Positions 28,427 to 37,162 of a stretch of 64,000 nucleotides of DNA are shown piece after piece; the first letter of the stretch is position 1, and every line of letters starts with the position of its first letter. Source of the stretch: Saccharothrix sp. NRRL B-16348 (GTDB lineage: Bacteria > Actinomycetota > Actinomycetes > Mycobacteriales > Pseudonocardiaceae); the NCBI RefSeq assembly GCF_001280085.1, contig NZ_LGED01000240.1, positions 1-64,000 on the forward strand, read 5' to 3'. The notes below the pieces were generated by a model. The model worked only from the letters and a program-made list of their open reading frames with translations, was not told the origin of the DNA and ran no database searches. A program made the position numbers and the translations under genes.

Positions 28427-28666
28427 CAGACAAGCCCCGGAAAGTCCGTAGTTGTTTCGAAGTTGAACGACGTCGACGTATTGATGACCGACGAGCGTGA
28501 TGTTGCTGGGCGGATAGTAGGTGGTGGACAGGCGTGGGACAACGACCTTGCGGTAGGTCCTCATCCGATCGGCGCAGCGTGACGACCCGGGGTGGCTCGG
28601 ACGCCAATCGAGACAACGGTCCGGCATCGACTGAGCAGCGGTGACACGACCGTTGGCGTCACGTCG

Positions 28667-28694
28667 TTGACTGGCGGCCCAACGCGGTTACGCT
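28667..28694 (+). promoter_or_regulatory. sigma-70-like promoter for the DUF485-symporter pair
   Basis: TTGACT (28667-28672), 16 nt, TACGCT (28689-28694), about 60 nt before the ATG. It lies in the 330-nt divergent region 28427-28756 between the conservon kinase and the DUF485 gene. The minus-strand promoter for the conservon must also be here but was not assigned with confidence. Confidence 0.5.
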
Positions 28695-28756
28695 GAGCGC
28701 TCGCCGGCGGCCCGCGCATCCGCGTGCACGGCGAGGCAAATCCCCGTGGAGGATTG

Positions 28757-29173
28757 ATGACGAAGGCGATCCTGCCTCCGACGGATTCCAGACCCGCTCG
28801 CGGCGGGCGCGGCTTCGCCACTTTCGACGACCCGGGGTCATCCCTGTTGGTCGACGAAGCGGGCGACCCGGACTTCGTCGCGCTACAGGCGAGCGCTGAT
28901 TTCCGCGAGCTCCGCCGGCGGACAGCGATCTTCGTGGTGCCCGCCACGTGCGGGTTCCTGCTGTGGTACCTGGGTTACGTCGCGCTGTCGGCGTACGCGC
29001 CGGACTTCATGGGCACGCCGGTGTGGGGCGTGATCAACATCGGCCTGCTGTTCGGGCTGCTCCAGTTCGTCTCCACGATCGCGCTGACGCTGGGCTACGC
29101 CCGCTACGCGCGGCGCAAGCTCGACCCGCAGGTCGACACCGTCCGCTCGCTCACCGCGGAGGACCAGGCCTGA
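28757..29173 (+). CDS. DUF485-family membrane protein
   Basis: The 138-residue protein has a disordered N-terminus (to about 45) and then two membrane helices (FVVPATCGFLLWYLGYVALSAY and a second at about 95-117) ending YARYARRKLDP. DUF485 proteins are almost always encoded just before acetate/monocarboxylate SSS symporters and probably help their assembly or activity. ATG 28757 has GGAGGA 3-8 nt upstream, which decides against the longer frame from 28724. The TGA overlaps the symporter ATG by one base. Confidence 0.85.
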   Translation: MTKAILPPTDSRPARGGRGFATFDDPGSSLLVDEAGDPDFVALQASADFRELRRRTAIFVVPATCGFLLWYLGYVALSAYAPDFMGTPVWGVINIGLLFGLLQFVSTIALTLGYARYARRKLDPQVDTVRSLTAEDQA

Positions 29174-30747
29174 TGGGCGGCAACACCGCGATCAACCTCG
29201 GCGTCTTCGGCGTCTTCGTGTTGATCACCCTCTACATCGTGTACCGGGCGGGCAGCCGCAACGCCACCGCGTCGGACTACTACGCCGCGGGCAGCAGCTT
29301 CACCGGGCCGCAGAACGGCATCGCGCTCTCGGGCGACTTCCTGTCCGCCGCGTCGTTCCTCGGCATCTCCGGCAGCATCGCGGTCAACGGCTACGACGGG
29401 TTCCTCTACTCGATCGGCTGGGTCGTGTCCTGGCTGCTCGGCCTGATGATCATCGCGGAGCGGTTGCGCAACACCGGCCGGTTCACCCTCGGTGACGTGC
29501 TGGCGTTCCGGATGAGGCAGCGCCCGGTGCGCGCCGCGGCGGCCAACGTGACCCTGGTGATCTCGCTGTTCTACATGATCGCGCAGATGGCGGGCGCGGG
29601 CGCGCTGATGGCGCTGCTGCTGGACGTGCACAGCAAGGTCGGCCAGTCGGTGATCATCGCCGTGGTGGGCATCGTCATGGTGCTGTACGTGCTGCTGGGC
29701 GGCATGAAGGGCACCACGTGGGTGCAGATCATCAAGGCCGTCTTCCTGATCATGTGCGTGACCCTGCTGACGGTGTTCCTGCTGGGCAAGTTCGGGTTCA
29801 GCCTGTCGGCGATCCTGGAGACGGCGTCGCGGAACACGCCGCTCGGACCGGAGGTGCTGGAGCCGGGCGTGCGGTACGGCGCCACGCCGACCAGCCGGCT
29901 CGACTTCATCTCGCTGGCGCTGGCCCTGGTGCTCGGCACCGCGTCGCTGCCGCACGTGCTGATGCGGTTCTACACCGTGCCGAACGCCCGCGAGGCGCGC
30001 CGTTCGGTGGTGTGGGCGACGTGGATGATGGCCACGTTCTACCTCTGCACGCTGGTCATCGGGTTCGGCGCGCTGGCGCTGGTCGGCTCGAAGGAGATCG
30101 CGGCGGCGCCCGGCGGCGAGAACTCGGCCGCGCCGCTGCTGGCCTACGAGGTCGGCGGCGCGGTGCTGCTCGGCGTGGTGAGCGCGGTGGCGTTCGCGAC
30201 GATCCTGGCGGTGGTGGCCGGGCTGACGTTGACGGCGTCGGCGTCGTTCGCGCACGACGTGTACGCGAACGTGATCAAGCGTGGCCAGGCCGACCCGCGG
30301 TCAGAGGTCCGGGTCGCCCGGTTGACCGCGGTCGTGGTCGGCCTGCTGGCGATCGCCGGCGGCATCGCGGCGAACGGGCAGAACGTGGCGTTCCTGGTGG
30401 CGCTGGCGTTCGCGCTGGCGGCGTCGGCGAACCTGTCGACGATCATCTACTCGATGTTCTGGAAGCGGTTCAACACGCCGGGGACGCTGTGGGCGGTGTA
30501 CGGCGGGCTCGGGTCGTGCATCTTCCTGCTCGCCTTCTCCCCCGCCGTGTCCGGCGCGAAGTCCTCGATCTTCCCGGACGTCGACTTCGCCTGGTTCCCG
30601 CTGAGCAACCCGGGCCTGGTGTCGATCCCGTTCTCGTTCCTGTGCGGCTACCTCGGCACGATCCTGAGCAAGGAGAAGTCCGACCCGGCCAAGCAGGCCG
30701 AGATGGAGGTCCGGTCGCTGACCGGCATCGGCTCCGGCCTCAAGTAA
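29173..30747 (+). CDS. sodium:solute symporter, acetate/monocarboxylate type (ActP/MctC-like)
   Basis: The 524-residue protein has about 13 membrane helices. Family blocks include DYYAAGSSFTGPQNGIALSG (about 32-51), LSAASFLGISG, LPHVLMRFYTVPNARE and SMFWKRFNTPG. It imports acetate, propionate or pyruvate with sodium or protons in characterised relatives. ATG 29173 overlaps the DUF485 stop by one base, so the two are translationally coupled and the longer frame from 28948 is rejected. Confidence 0.88.
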   Translation: MGGNTAINLGVFGVFVLITLYIVYRAGSRNATASDYYAAGSSFTGPQNGIALSGDFLSAASFLGISGSIAVNGYDGFLYSIGWVVSWLLGLMIIAERLRNTGRFTLGDVLAFRMRQRPVRAAAANVTLVISLFYMIAQMAGAGALMALLLDVHSKVGQSVIIAVVGIVMVLYVLLGGMKGTTWVQIIKAVFLIMCVTLLTVFLLGKFGFSLSAILETASRNTPLGPEVLEPGVRYGATPTSRLDFISLALALVLGTASLPHVLMRFYTVPNAREARRSVVWATWMMATFYLCTLVIGFGALALVGSKEIAAAPGGENSAAPLLAYEVGGAVLLGVVSAVAFATILAVVAGLTLTASASFAHDVYANVIKRGQADPRSEVRVARLTAVVVGLLAIAGGIAANGQNVAFLVALAFALAASANLSTIIYSMFWKRFNTPGTLWAVYGGLGSCIFLLAFSPAVSGAKSSIFPDVDFAWFPLSNPGLVSIPFSFLCGYLGTILSKEKSDPAKQAEMEVRSLTGIGSGLK

Positions 30748-30833
30748 CGGCCCGTCGCGCGACACCTGTCGGGTAACGCCTCCGACCGCGAGTCGGATAT
30801 CCCGGACCAACGGGACATCCGACCGGACGGAGC

Positions 30834-33335
30834 GTGGTGGTGGACGGTTTAGAGGTGCGGCAGGCCGCGGTGGCGTCAGGATCGGCGGACGTGCTCCAGG
30901 CGGGCCGCGACCTCCACGTCCATCAACGGCCTGCCGTGTCCGGACCAGGGCGCGGCTCGGCGGCCGTGCCCTCGGGGCAGCTCGACCACCAGGTGCGCGG
31001 TCGGGTCGACCTGTTGGCGGAGTTGGGTTCGCGGGTGCGCGCCGGCGGCCACGTGGTGGTCCTGCACGGCGCGGGCGGGTACGGCAAGACGACGCTGGCG
31101 CTGGCCGAACAGGTCCGCGACGAGGTCGTGATCTGGTGGGTCGACGCCACCGGCGCCGCCGCGATCAGCGAAGGGCTGCGCGAGGTGGCGCTGCGGGCGG
31201 GCGCGAACGCGGAAGCCGTCCGCGCGGCGTGGTCCGGTGAGATGTCGGCGCCCGACCTGCTGTGGCGCGAACTCGACCGGACGCCTTGGCCGTGGCTGCT
31301 GGTGCTGGACAACGCCGACGACCCCGAGGTGCTGGGGTCGGCGGCCGCGGGCCGGGGCTGGCTGCGGCACCCCGGACCAGGACGGACCGTGCTGATCACC
31401 AGTCGGGACGGCGGCGCCGCGACGTGGGGCAGGCGCGCGGCGCTGTTGCCGGTGCGGCAGTTGGCCGACGACGACGGCGCGGCGGTGCTGCTCGACCTCG
31501 CGCCGGACGCGGGCACCGATGCGGAGGCGCGGGCGTTGGCCGGGCAGTTGGGCGGTCTGCCGCTGGCGCTGCGGCTGGCCGGCACCTACCTGGAGTCGAC
31601 CGCGCGCAGCCCGGCGTTGCCCGGTTTGTCCGTGCCGCGTGGTTTCCGCGAGTACTCCGCGGCCTTGGCCGCCCGGTTCGTCGAGTCGACCGAGGCGGTG
31701 AGCGCGGGGTCGCGGCACGAGCGGCAGGTGCTCAGCCGCACCTGGGAGCTGTCGCTGGACCTGCTCGCCGAACGCGGACACCCGTTCGCCCGGCCGTTGT
31801 TGAGGTTCCTGTCCACGCTGGCCGCCGCGCCGGTGCCGTACGCGTTGCTCGACGCGGCACGCCTGGCCGAATCACCGGTGTTCGGCGGGCTGACGCCGCA
31901 GCGGCTGGCGGACACCCTCGGCGCGTTGCTGGGCATGGGATTGGCCGACCAGAACCCGGGCGCCGTCGTGCTGCACCCGCTCCTGCGCGAGATCAACCGG
32001 CACCAGGCCGACGCGCTGGACCACGCGGCGCAGTACCGGTCGGCCCGGCTGTCCGTGCTGGACGGCGCGACTGGCGGCCTCGACCCGGCCGACCCGGCCG
32101 GGTGGCCTCGCTGGCACATGCTGTTGCCGCACTGCGCGGCCGAGCACGAGCACGACGAGCTGGGCGCACGCGTGCACCGGCGCGCCGCGCTGTACTGCGA
32201 GGCGGCCGGCAGGTACGGGCTTTGCGAGGACCTGTACCAGCGGGTGCACCGGGTGAACTCACGGGTGTTCGGCGCGGACCACCCGGTCACCCTGGAGTCG
32301 CACCACCACGTCGCCGACGCCCTGCGCATCCGCCGCGCGCTGGCGGACGCGGAGCGGGAGTACCGGCACGTGCTGGCGGCGCGGACCGAGGTGCTCGGCG
32401 CGGGCCACCCGGACACCCTGGCGACCCGGCACGACCTCGCCAGGGTGCTCCACCAGCGGGGGGACACCCGGACGGCGTTGGCGGAGTACCGGGAGGTGTT
32501 GGCCGGGTGGGAGGAGTCGCTCGGACCCGACCACCACCAGGCACTGCGCACCCGGCACCGCGTGGCGGGCACGCTGCGGGCGCTCGGCATGCTGGACGAG
32601 GCCCTGGCGGAGTACCGCGTGGTGCTCGACGCCCGCACGTCGGCACTGGGGCCGGAACACCGCGACACCCTCGACACGCGGTACGACGCGGCGGGCGTGC
32701 ACCTCGACCACGGCGACTTCGACTTCGCGCTCGCCGAGTACGAGGCCGTGTTCGAAACGCGGCGGAGGCTCTTCGGCACGGAACATCCCGTAACGCTGTC
32801 GGCCGCGCACAACGTCGTCTACACGATCTGGAAGCGCGGCGATCTGCCTCTCGCCGAGAGCGCGCACCGCGAACTGCTGGCGGTCCGCACCAGGGTGCAG
32901 GGCAGCGAGCACAACGGCGCGCTGATCACCCGGGCCAACCTCGCGGGAGTGCTGCACGACCTGGGCCGCCACCCGGAAGCGGAGGCCGAACTGCGGGAAG
33001 TGCTGGCGATCCGCAAGCGGGTCCTCGACGTGGACCACCCGTCGACGCTGATCACCGGGCGGCTGTTGGCGCGACTGCTGATCCGCACCGGGCGGATCGC
33101 CGAAGCCGACTCGATGTGCCGGTACCTAGTGCCGGCCGCCGTCCGCGTGTACGGGCCGGAGCACCCCAGGACCTTGCGGGTCCGGGCGACGTTCGCCGAC
33201 GCGCTGCTCGCCGGCGGCCGGCGGGCCGAAGCGGAGGCGGAGTACCGGGACGTGCTGGCGATCGCGCGGGAGCGGTTCAGCGCCGGGCACCCGGTGATCA
33301 CCGACGTCGGCGCCGCGTTGGCGAAAATGGGCTGA
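30834..33335 (+). CDS. STAND-class NTPase: NB-ARC plus tetratricopeptide repeats
   Basis: The 833-residue protein has three parts. A short N-terminal segment (1-45) contains GSADVLQAGRDLHVH (16-30). An NB-ARC NTPase follows (about 55-400) with Walker A HGAGGYGKT (78-86), Walker B PWLLVLDNADD (about 153-163), TVLITSRDG sensor and LGGLPLALRLAGTYL. A TPR array (about 460-830) repeats motifs like LGPEHRDTLDTRYDAAGV every 42 residues. Such proteins switch on ligand sensing and oligomerise; some act in phage defence, others in regulation. The N-terminal segment resembles short amyloid-like signalling motifs of bacterial NLRs. No separate effector gene is adjacent on this strand. Confidence 0.85.
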   Translation: MVVDGLEVRQAAVASGSADVLQAGRDLHVHQRPAVSGPGRGSAAVPSGQLDHQVRGRVDLLAELGSRVRAGGHVVVLHGAGGYGKTTLALAEQVRDEVVIWWVDATGAAAISEGLREVALRAGANAEAVRAAWSGEMSAPDLLWRELDRTPWPWLLVLDNADDPEVLGSAAAGRGWLRHPGPGRTVLITSRDGGAATWGRRAALLPVRQLADDDGAAVLLDLAPDAGTDAEARALAGQLGGLPLALRLAGTYLESTARSPALPGLSVPRGFREYSAALAARFVESTEAVSAGSRHERQVLSRTWELSLDLLAERGHPFARPLLRFLSTLAAAPVPYALLDAARLAESPVFGGLTPQRLADTLGALLGMGLADQNPGAVVLHPLLREINRHQADALDHAAQYRSARLSVLDGATGGLDPADPAGWPRWHMLLPHCAAEHEHDELGARVHRRAALYCEAAGRYGLCEDLYQRVHRVNSRVFGADHPVTLESHHHVADALRIRRALADAEREYRHVLAARTEVLGAGHPDTLATRHDLARVLHQRGDTRTALAEYREVLAGWEESLGPDHHQALRTRHRVAGTLRALGMLDEALAEYRVVLDARTSALGPEHRDTLDTRYDAAGVHLDHGDFDFALAEYEAVFETRRRLFGTEHPVTLSAAHNVVYTIWKRGDLPLAESAHRELLAVRTRVQGSEHNGALITRANLAGVLHDLGRHPEAEAELREVLAIRKRVLDVDHPSTLITGRLLARLLIRTGRIAEADSMCRYLVPAAVRVYGPEHPRTLRVRATFADALLAGGRRAEAEAEYRDVLAIARERFSAGHPVITDVGAALAKMG

Positions 33336-33340
33336 CCGGC

Positions 33341-34192
33341 CTACCGCCGGGCGAGGGCCGCCCGGACCGCCGAGGCGAAGCGGAGCGGTGCGGTGGCGTC
33401 GGTCTGGCGGAAGCCCAGCGAGGGCTCGACCAGTTCCAGCTCCAGCAGCAGCGGCGCGCCGTCGGCGCCCGGGATCAGGTCCACCCGCGCGTACAGGAGT
33501 TCGTCGCGGCGCAGGCCGATCAGCGCGGAGGCGGCGTCCATGACGTCCTCGGCGACCCGGCGTTGCGCGGGTGACGGCGCCGCGCCGGACAGGCGTTCCA
33601 CCACGTACAGGCCGGACTCGTCGAACTCGGCGTCCGCGGTGAGCATGGCGCCCTTGGTGAACGCGTGCGAGTACTGGCCGCCCAGGAACACCATCGCGGT
33701 CTCGCCGACGGAGTCCACGTGCGACTGGTACGGCTGCACGAGCGCGGGCACGCCCAGCGCGTCCAGGTGCGCGGCGGCCGTCTCGTGGTCGCCCGCCGCC
33801 ACGCGCAGCGCGCCGCGGGAACCGGCGCCGACGGTCGGCTTCACCACGAACTCGCCGTCGGGCCAGTCGGTGAAGCCGGGCCCGGCCACCGCCGTGGGCA
33901 CGACCGGCACGCCGTGGCGCGCCAGCTCCACCAGGTACGTCTTGTCGATGTTCCACCGCACCACCGACGCCGGGTTCACCAGCGCGGGCTCGGCGTCGCA
34001 CCACGCCAGGAACTCCGGCAGCCGCTCGGGGTAGTCCCAGGTGGACCGCAGCACGACCAGGTCGGCCTGCGCCGGCGCGCCCCACGCCGTCCACTCCGCG
34101 TGCACGCCGACGTCGGCGAGGGCGTCCACCAGGGCGGCGTCGTCGCCGTCGCCCTCGGGCAGCGTGTCGCAGGTCGCGAAGAGGACCTTCAT
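33341..34192 (-). CDS. ATP-grasp family ligase
   Basis: The 283-residue protein shows the ATP-grasp core: LRSTWDYPERLPEFLAW (about 47-63), VVKPTVGAGSRGALRV (about 117-132), and metal ligands in LLLELELVEPSLGF (about 250-263). The first block recalls DcsG-like (cyclo-ligase) and RimK-like proteins of unknown substrate. It should activate a carboxylate as an acyl phosphate and join it to an amine or thiol. ATG 34192 overlaps the upstream small gene's stop by 4 nt. It is convergent with the STAND gene, with only 5 nt between the stops. Confidence 0.78.
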   Translation of the reverse strand: MKVLFATCDTLPEGDGDDAALVDALADVGVHAEWTAWGAPAQADLVVLRSTWDYPERLPEFLAWCDAEPALVNPASVVRWNIDKTYLVELARHGVPVVPTAVAGPGFTDWPDGEFVVKPTVGAGSRGALRVAAGDHETAAAHLDALGVPALVQPYQSHVDSVGETAMVFLGGQYSHAFTKGAMLTADAEFDESGLYVVERLSGAAPSPAQRRVAEDVMDAASALIGLRRDELLYARVDLIPGADGAPLLLELELVEPSLGFRQTDATAPLRFASAVRAALARR

Positions 34193-34476
34193 CGGCCGGC
34201 CATCTTCCGCCGGTGCGCCGGCCCGATCCGCACCGCGGCCGTCGTCTCGCGGTCCCACTCGTGCCGCTCCAGGTCGGCGACGGACTCGACCAGCGCCTCC
34301 GCCGACGCCACGTCCGGCAGCACCACGTCGCCCATGGCACCGTCGTCGCCGACCAGCACGACCCGCGCGCCCGCCCGCCCGACGTTCTGCACGACCGCGC
34401 GGGCGGGCTTGCCGTGCGCGGCCACGAACGCCGTCGCCGTCTTCACCGCGCGCCCGATCCTCTTGTCCTCTGCCAC
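34189..34476 (-). CDS. small hypothetical protein paired with the ATP-grasp enzyme
   Basis: The protein is about 95 residues from GTG 34476 (open upstream to 34524) with no recognised family. It starts AEDKRIGRAVKTATAFVAAHG and has the predicted strands ARAVVQNV, ARVVLVG and DVVLPDV, then a basic C-terminus RIGPAHRRKMAGR. The 4-nt overlap with the ATP-grasp start indicates coupled translation, so it may be a subunit or substrate of that enzyme. Function unknown. Confidence 0.6.
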   Translation of the reverse strand: MAEDKRIGRAVKTATAFVAAHGKPARAVVQNVGRAGARVVLVGDDGAMGDVVLPDVASAEALVESVADLERHEWDRETTAAVRIGPAHRRKMAGR

Positions 34477-34536
34477 GTCGGCCAGACTAGAACCTGTCGG
34501 TAGCTTCCGCGCACGTGACGACACTCACGGCCCTGG

Positions 34537-35343
34537 TCAGGACGACGACCACACCGTCGACCAGACCGATTCGTAGGCCTCGACGAGCCACTTGTCGGCC
34601 CGCGCGTGGTCGGGCCGCTCCGGCAGCGACGAGTCCGCGGTCAGCTCCTCCAACCGGGCCTCCAGCGACTCGGCCGCGTCCATCGCCTCCTGCTGCGTGT
34701 GCCGCCCCTGCCGCAGGTCGCGGATCCACGTCAGCCACGGCTCGGGCATCGGCAGCGTGATCCGGCCGGTCTCCAGCAGCTCGACGCCCTGGACGCCCAA
34801 CCGCACCATGTGCGCCGCGTACTTCGTGTCGTAGCCGTGCCGCGCCACCAGCTCGGGCCGGTTGACGCGCTTGGCCACCGTGCCGTCGACCATGCGCCTG
34901 CGCTGGCTGTGCAGGTAGCCGATGAACCGACGGCCCGCCAGCCGGGACACGATCATGTCCGCGTTGTCGCGCAGGTCGCGCCCCAGGTCGGTGACCGAGA
35001 CGATCTCGTGCTCGGGCGCGAACAGCGGCAGCAGCACGGTCGGGTTGCCCTGCAGCGCCAGGCGCAGCCACTTCCTCAGCGAGTACACGACCAGGTCCAA
35101 GTCACCGGCGGCGGACGGGGTGTTCAGCACGCCCGTGCGCTCTTCGGCGCTGCGGTAGATGTACTGCTCGAAGCGGCGCAGCCCGATGACGAACTCCGGC
35201 GGCTCGACGCACACACCCATCTCGTCGCGGTCGTCGGTGCCCTCGATGGCGGTCCCGTGCACGCCCGAACCCACCTGCGTGCGCAGGATCGTCGCGCGCC
35301 GGGCGATCTCGGCGAATTCCGGGTTGTTGTGCTTCACGGCCAT
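34537..35343 (-). CDS. RlaP/YcgL-like predicted nucleotidyltransferase
   Basis: The 268-residue protein has a pol-beta-type nucleotidyltransferase signature, GSGVHGTAIEGTDDRDEMGV (about 27-46), with the aspartate pair D-D-R-D for metals. It also has LVVYSLRKWLRLALQGNP and a helical C-terminus. The family (COG3541-like, RNA-ligase-associated) transfers nucleotides to unknown acceptors. No RNA ligase gene lies nearby. It is a single gene on the minus strand, with about 60 nt to the next gene, and divergent from the DUF885 gene. Confidence 0.75.
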   Translation of the reverse strand: MAVKHNNPEFAEIARRATILRTQVGSGVHGTAIEGTDDRDEMGVCVEPPEFVIGLRRFEQYIYRSAEERTGVLNTPSAAGDLDLVVYSLRKWLRLALQGNPTVLLPLFAPEHEIVSVTDLGRDLRDNADMIVSRLAGRRFIGYLHSQRRRMVDGTVAKRVNRPELVARHGYDTKYAAHMVRLGVQGVELLETGRITLPMPEPWLTWIRDLRQGRHTQQEAMDAAESLEARLEELTADSSLPERPDHARADKWLVEAYESVWSTVWSSS

Positions 35344-35445
35344 TCTCCTGTCGTGGACGCCGAGAACTTAAAGCGTCAACAGGCAAAGCCCAAGGGAATT
35401 TCGGCGGCCTCCCGGACCGCCCGGCCGCCGGGTAGCTTGCGGGTC

Positions 35446-37068
35446 GTGACCGATACCCCCCACCTCACCCACCTGGTCGAACAGTTCCTCGCGTGGCACT
35501 TCGACCACAACCCGGGCACCGCCGCGATGCTCGGCTCACTCGCCCACGACCACACCCTCGGCGATTTCAGCGCCGGCGCGTTCACCGAATACGAACGCGG
35601 CGCGGACGCGTGGCTCGACCGGTTCGCCGCGGCCGGGGCCGACGACCTCCAGGGCTCGGTGGACCGGGACCTCGTCGTCGCCGTGCTGCGCGGCGTGCGG
35701 GCGAAGGCCACGTGGCCTTCGTGGCGGCGCGACCCGTCCGTCTACACCACCGCGGTGCTGTACCCGTTGTTCAGCGCGTTCCTCAACCGGCTGCGGCCGG
35801 AGCCGGAGCTGGTGGCGAGCGTGGTGAAGCGGCTGGCCGAGGTGCCCGCCGTGCTGGCCGCGTGCCGGGCGAACCTGGACCGGGGGCTGGCCGCGCCGAA
35901 GATCGTCAAGCGCGCCGCCGACCAGGCCCGCACCGGCCGGGCGTTCCTCACCGCCACGCTGCCCGCCGAGGTGACCGACCCGGCGCTGCGCGCGGAGCTG
36001 GCCGAGGCCGCCGAACCGGCCGCGCGGGCGTTCGACGAGCTGGCCGTGTTCCTGGACGAGTTCGCCGACCGCGCCGAGGGCGACTGGCGGATGGGCGAAC
36101 AGCTGTACTCGACGCTGCTGCGCGAGCAGGAGGTGCTGGGTTACGGCGCCGCGGAGCTGCACGAGCGGGGCAAGGCCGCCTACGCCGAGCTGGACGCCGA
36201 GATGCGCGAGCTGGCCGGCACGGACGACTGGCACGCGGTGATGGCGTCGTTCCAGGACGACCACCCGCCGACGCCGGAGGCGATGCGCGCCGAGTACGAG
36301 GCGGAGACGCGGCGGGCGCGGGCGTTCCTGGTCGAGCACGGCCTGGTGACGTTCGCCGAGGGCGAGGAGTGCCGGGTGGTGCCGTCGCCCGCGTTCCAGC
36401 GCCCGGTCCTGTCGGTGGCGTCCTACATGTCGCCGCCGCCGCTGACCGACCAGCGGACGGGCCACTTCTTCGTGCCGTTCCCGCCGGACGGGTTCACCGC
36501 CGAGCAGACCACCCAGCGGCTGCGCACCAACTCCCGCGCCCAGCTGGCCACGATCGCGGTGCACGAGGCGTACCCCGGCCACCACTGGCACCTGTCGTGG
36601 CTGGCCGCGCAGGACCGGCCGGTGCGCAAGGTGTTCCGCACGCCGTACTTCTCCGAGGGCTGGGCGCTGTACGCGGAGAAGCTGCTGCGCGAGCACGGCT
36701 ACTTCACCGCCGAGGTGGTCGGCGACGCGGCCAAGGCGCGGGCGCAGGAGTTGGCGCACGTCGAAGCGCGGTTGTTCCGCGCGGCGCGGATGATCGTGGA
36801 CACCGCGCTGCACTGCGGCGACATGACCGTCGAGGAGGCCGAGGAGTTCATGACCACGAAGGCGTCGCTCACGCCGGGCACGGCGACCGGCGAGGTCAGC
36901 CGGTACTGCGCGTGGCCGACGCAGGCGCCGTCGTACCTGACCGGTGCGTTGGAGATCGAGAGCATCCGGTCCGAGTACACGGGGTCGCTGCGCGAGTTCC
37001 ACGACACCATCGCGGGCGCGGGCGCGCTGCCGCTCGGCCTGGCCCGGAAGGTCGCTCTCGGCAGGTGA
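35446..37068 (+). CDS. DUF885 family protein, putative zinc metallopeptidase
   Basis: The 540-residue protein is mostly helical. The family motif is IAVHEAYPGHHWHLSW at about residues 368-383, an HExxPGHH-type metal site, followed by YFSEGWALYAEKLL carrying a further glutamate ligand. DUF885 proteins resemble M32/gluzincin carboxypeptidases; substrates are largely unknown. GTG 35446 is chosen; the frame is open far upstream (34606) only as a shadow of the convergent gene. It sits 94 nt before qor. Confidence 0.8.
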   Translation: MTDTPHLTHLVEQFLAWHFDHNPGTAAMLGSLAHDHTLGDFSAGAFTEYERGADAWLDRFAAAGADDLQGSVDRDLVVAVLRGVRAKATWPSWRRDPSVYTTAVLYPLFSAFLNRLRPEPELVASVVKRLAEVPAVLAACRANLDRGLAAPKIVKRAADQARTGRAFLTATLPAEVTDPALRAELAEAAEPAARAFDELAVFLDEFADRAEGDWRMGEQLYSTLLREQEVLGYGAAELHERGKAAYAELDAEMRELAGTDDWHAVMASFQDDHPPTPEAMRAEYEAETRRARAFLVEHGLVTFAEGEECRVVPSPAFQRPVLSVASYMSPPPLTDQRTGHFFVPFPPDGFTAEQTTQRLRTNSRAQLATIAVHEAYPGHHWHLSWLAAQDRPVRKVFRTPYFSEGWALYAEKLLREHGYFTAEVVGDAAKARAQELAHVEARLFRAARMIVDTALHCGDMTVEEAEEFMTTKASLTPGTATGEVSRYCAWPTQAPSYLTGALEIESIRSEYTGSLREFHDTIAGAGALPLGLARKVALGR

Positions 37069-37162
37069 GACACGCCGGCGGAGGCGGTCGGAAGCGGAAC
37101 ACGCCGACCACCGCGGCGGTTGGCGTACAGACGTACGGACAGAGCAACAGGAGGACGACACG

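Noticed and set aside
28427..28627. N-terminal extension of the conservon kinase to 28564 or 28627
   Set aside because: Lower GC, no ribosome site, and the family usually begins shortly before the first membrane helix; treated as promoter region.
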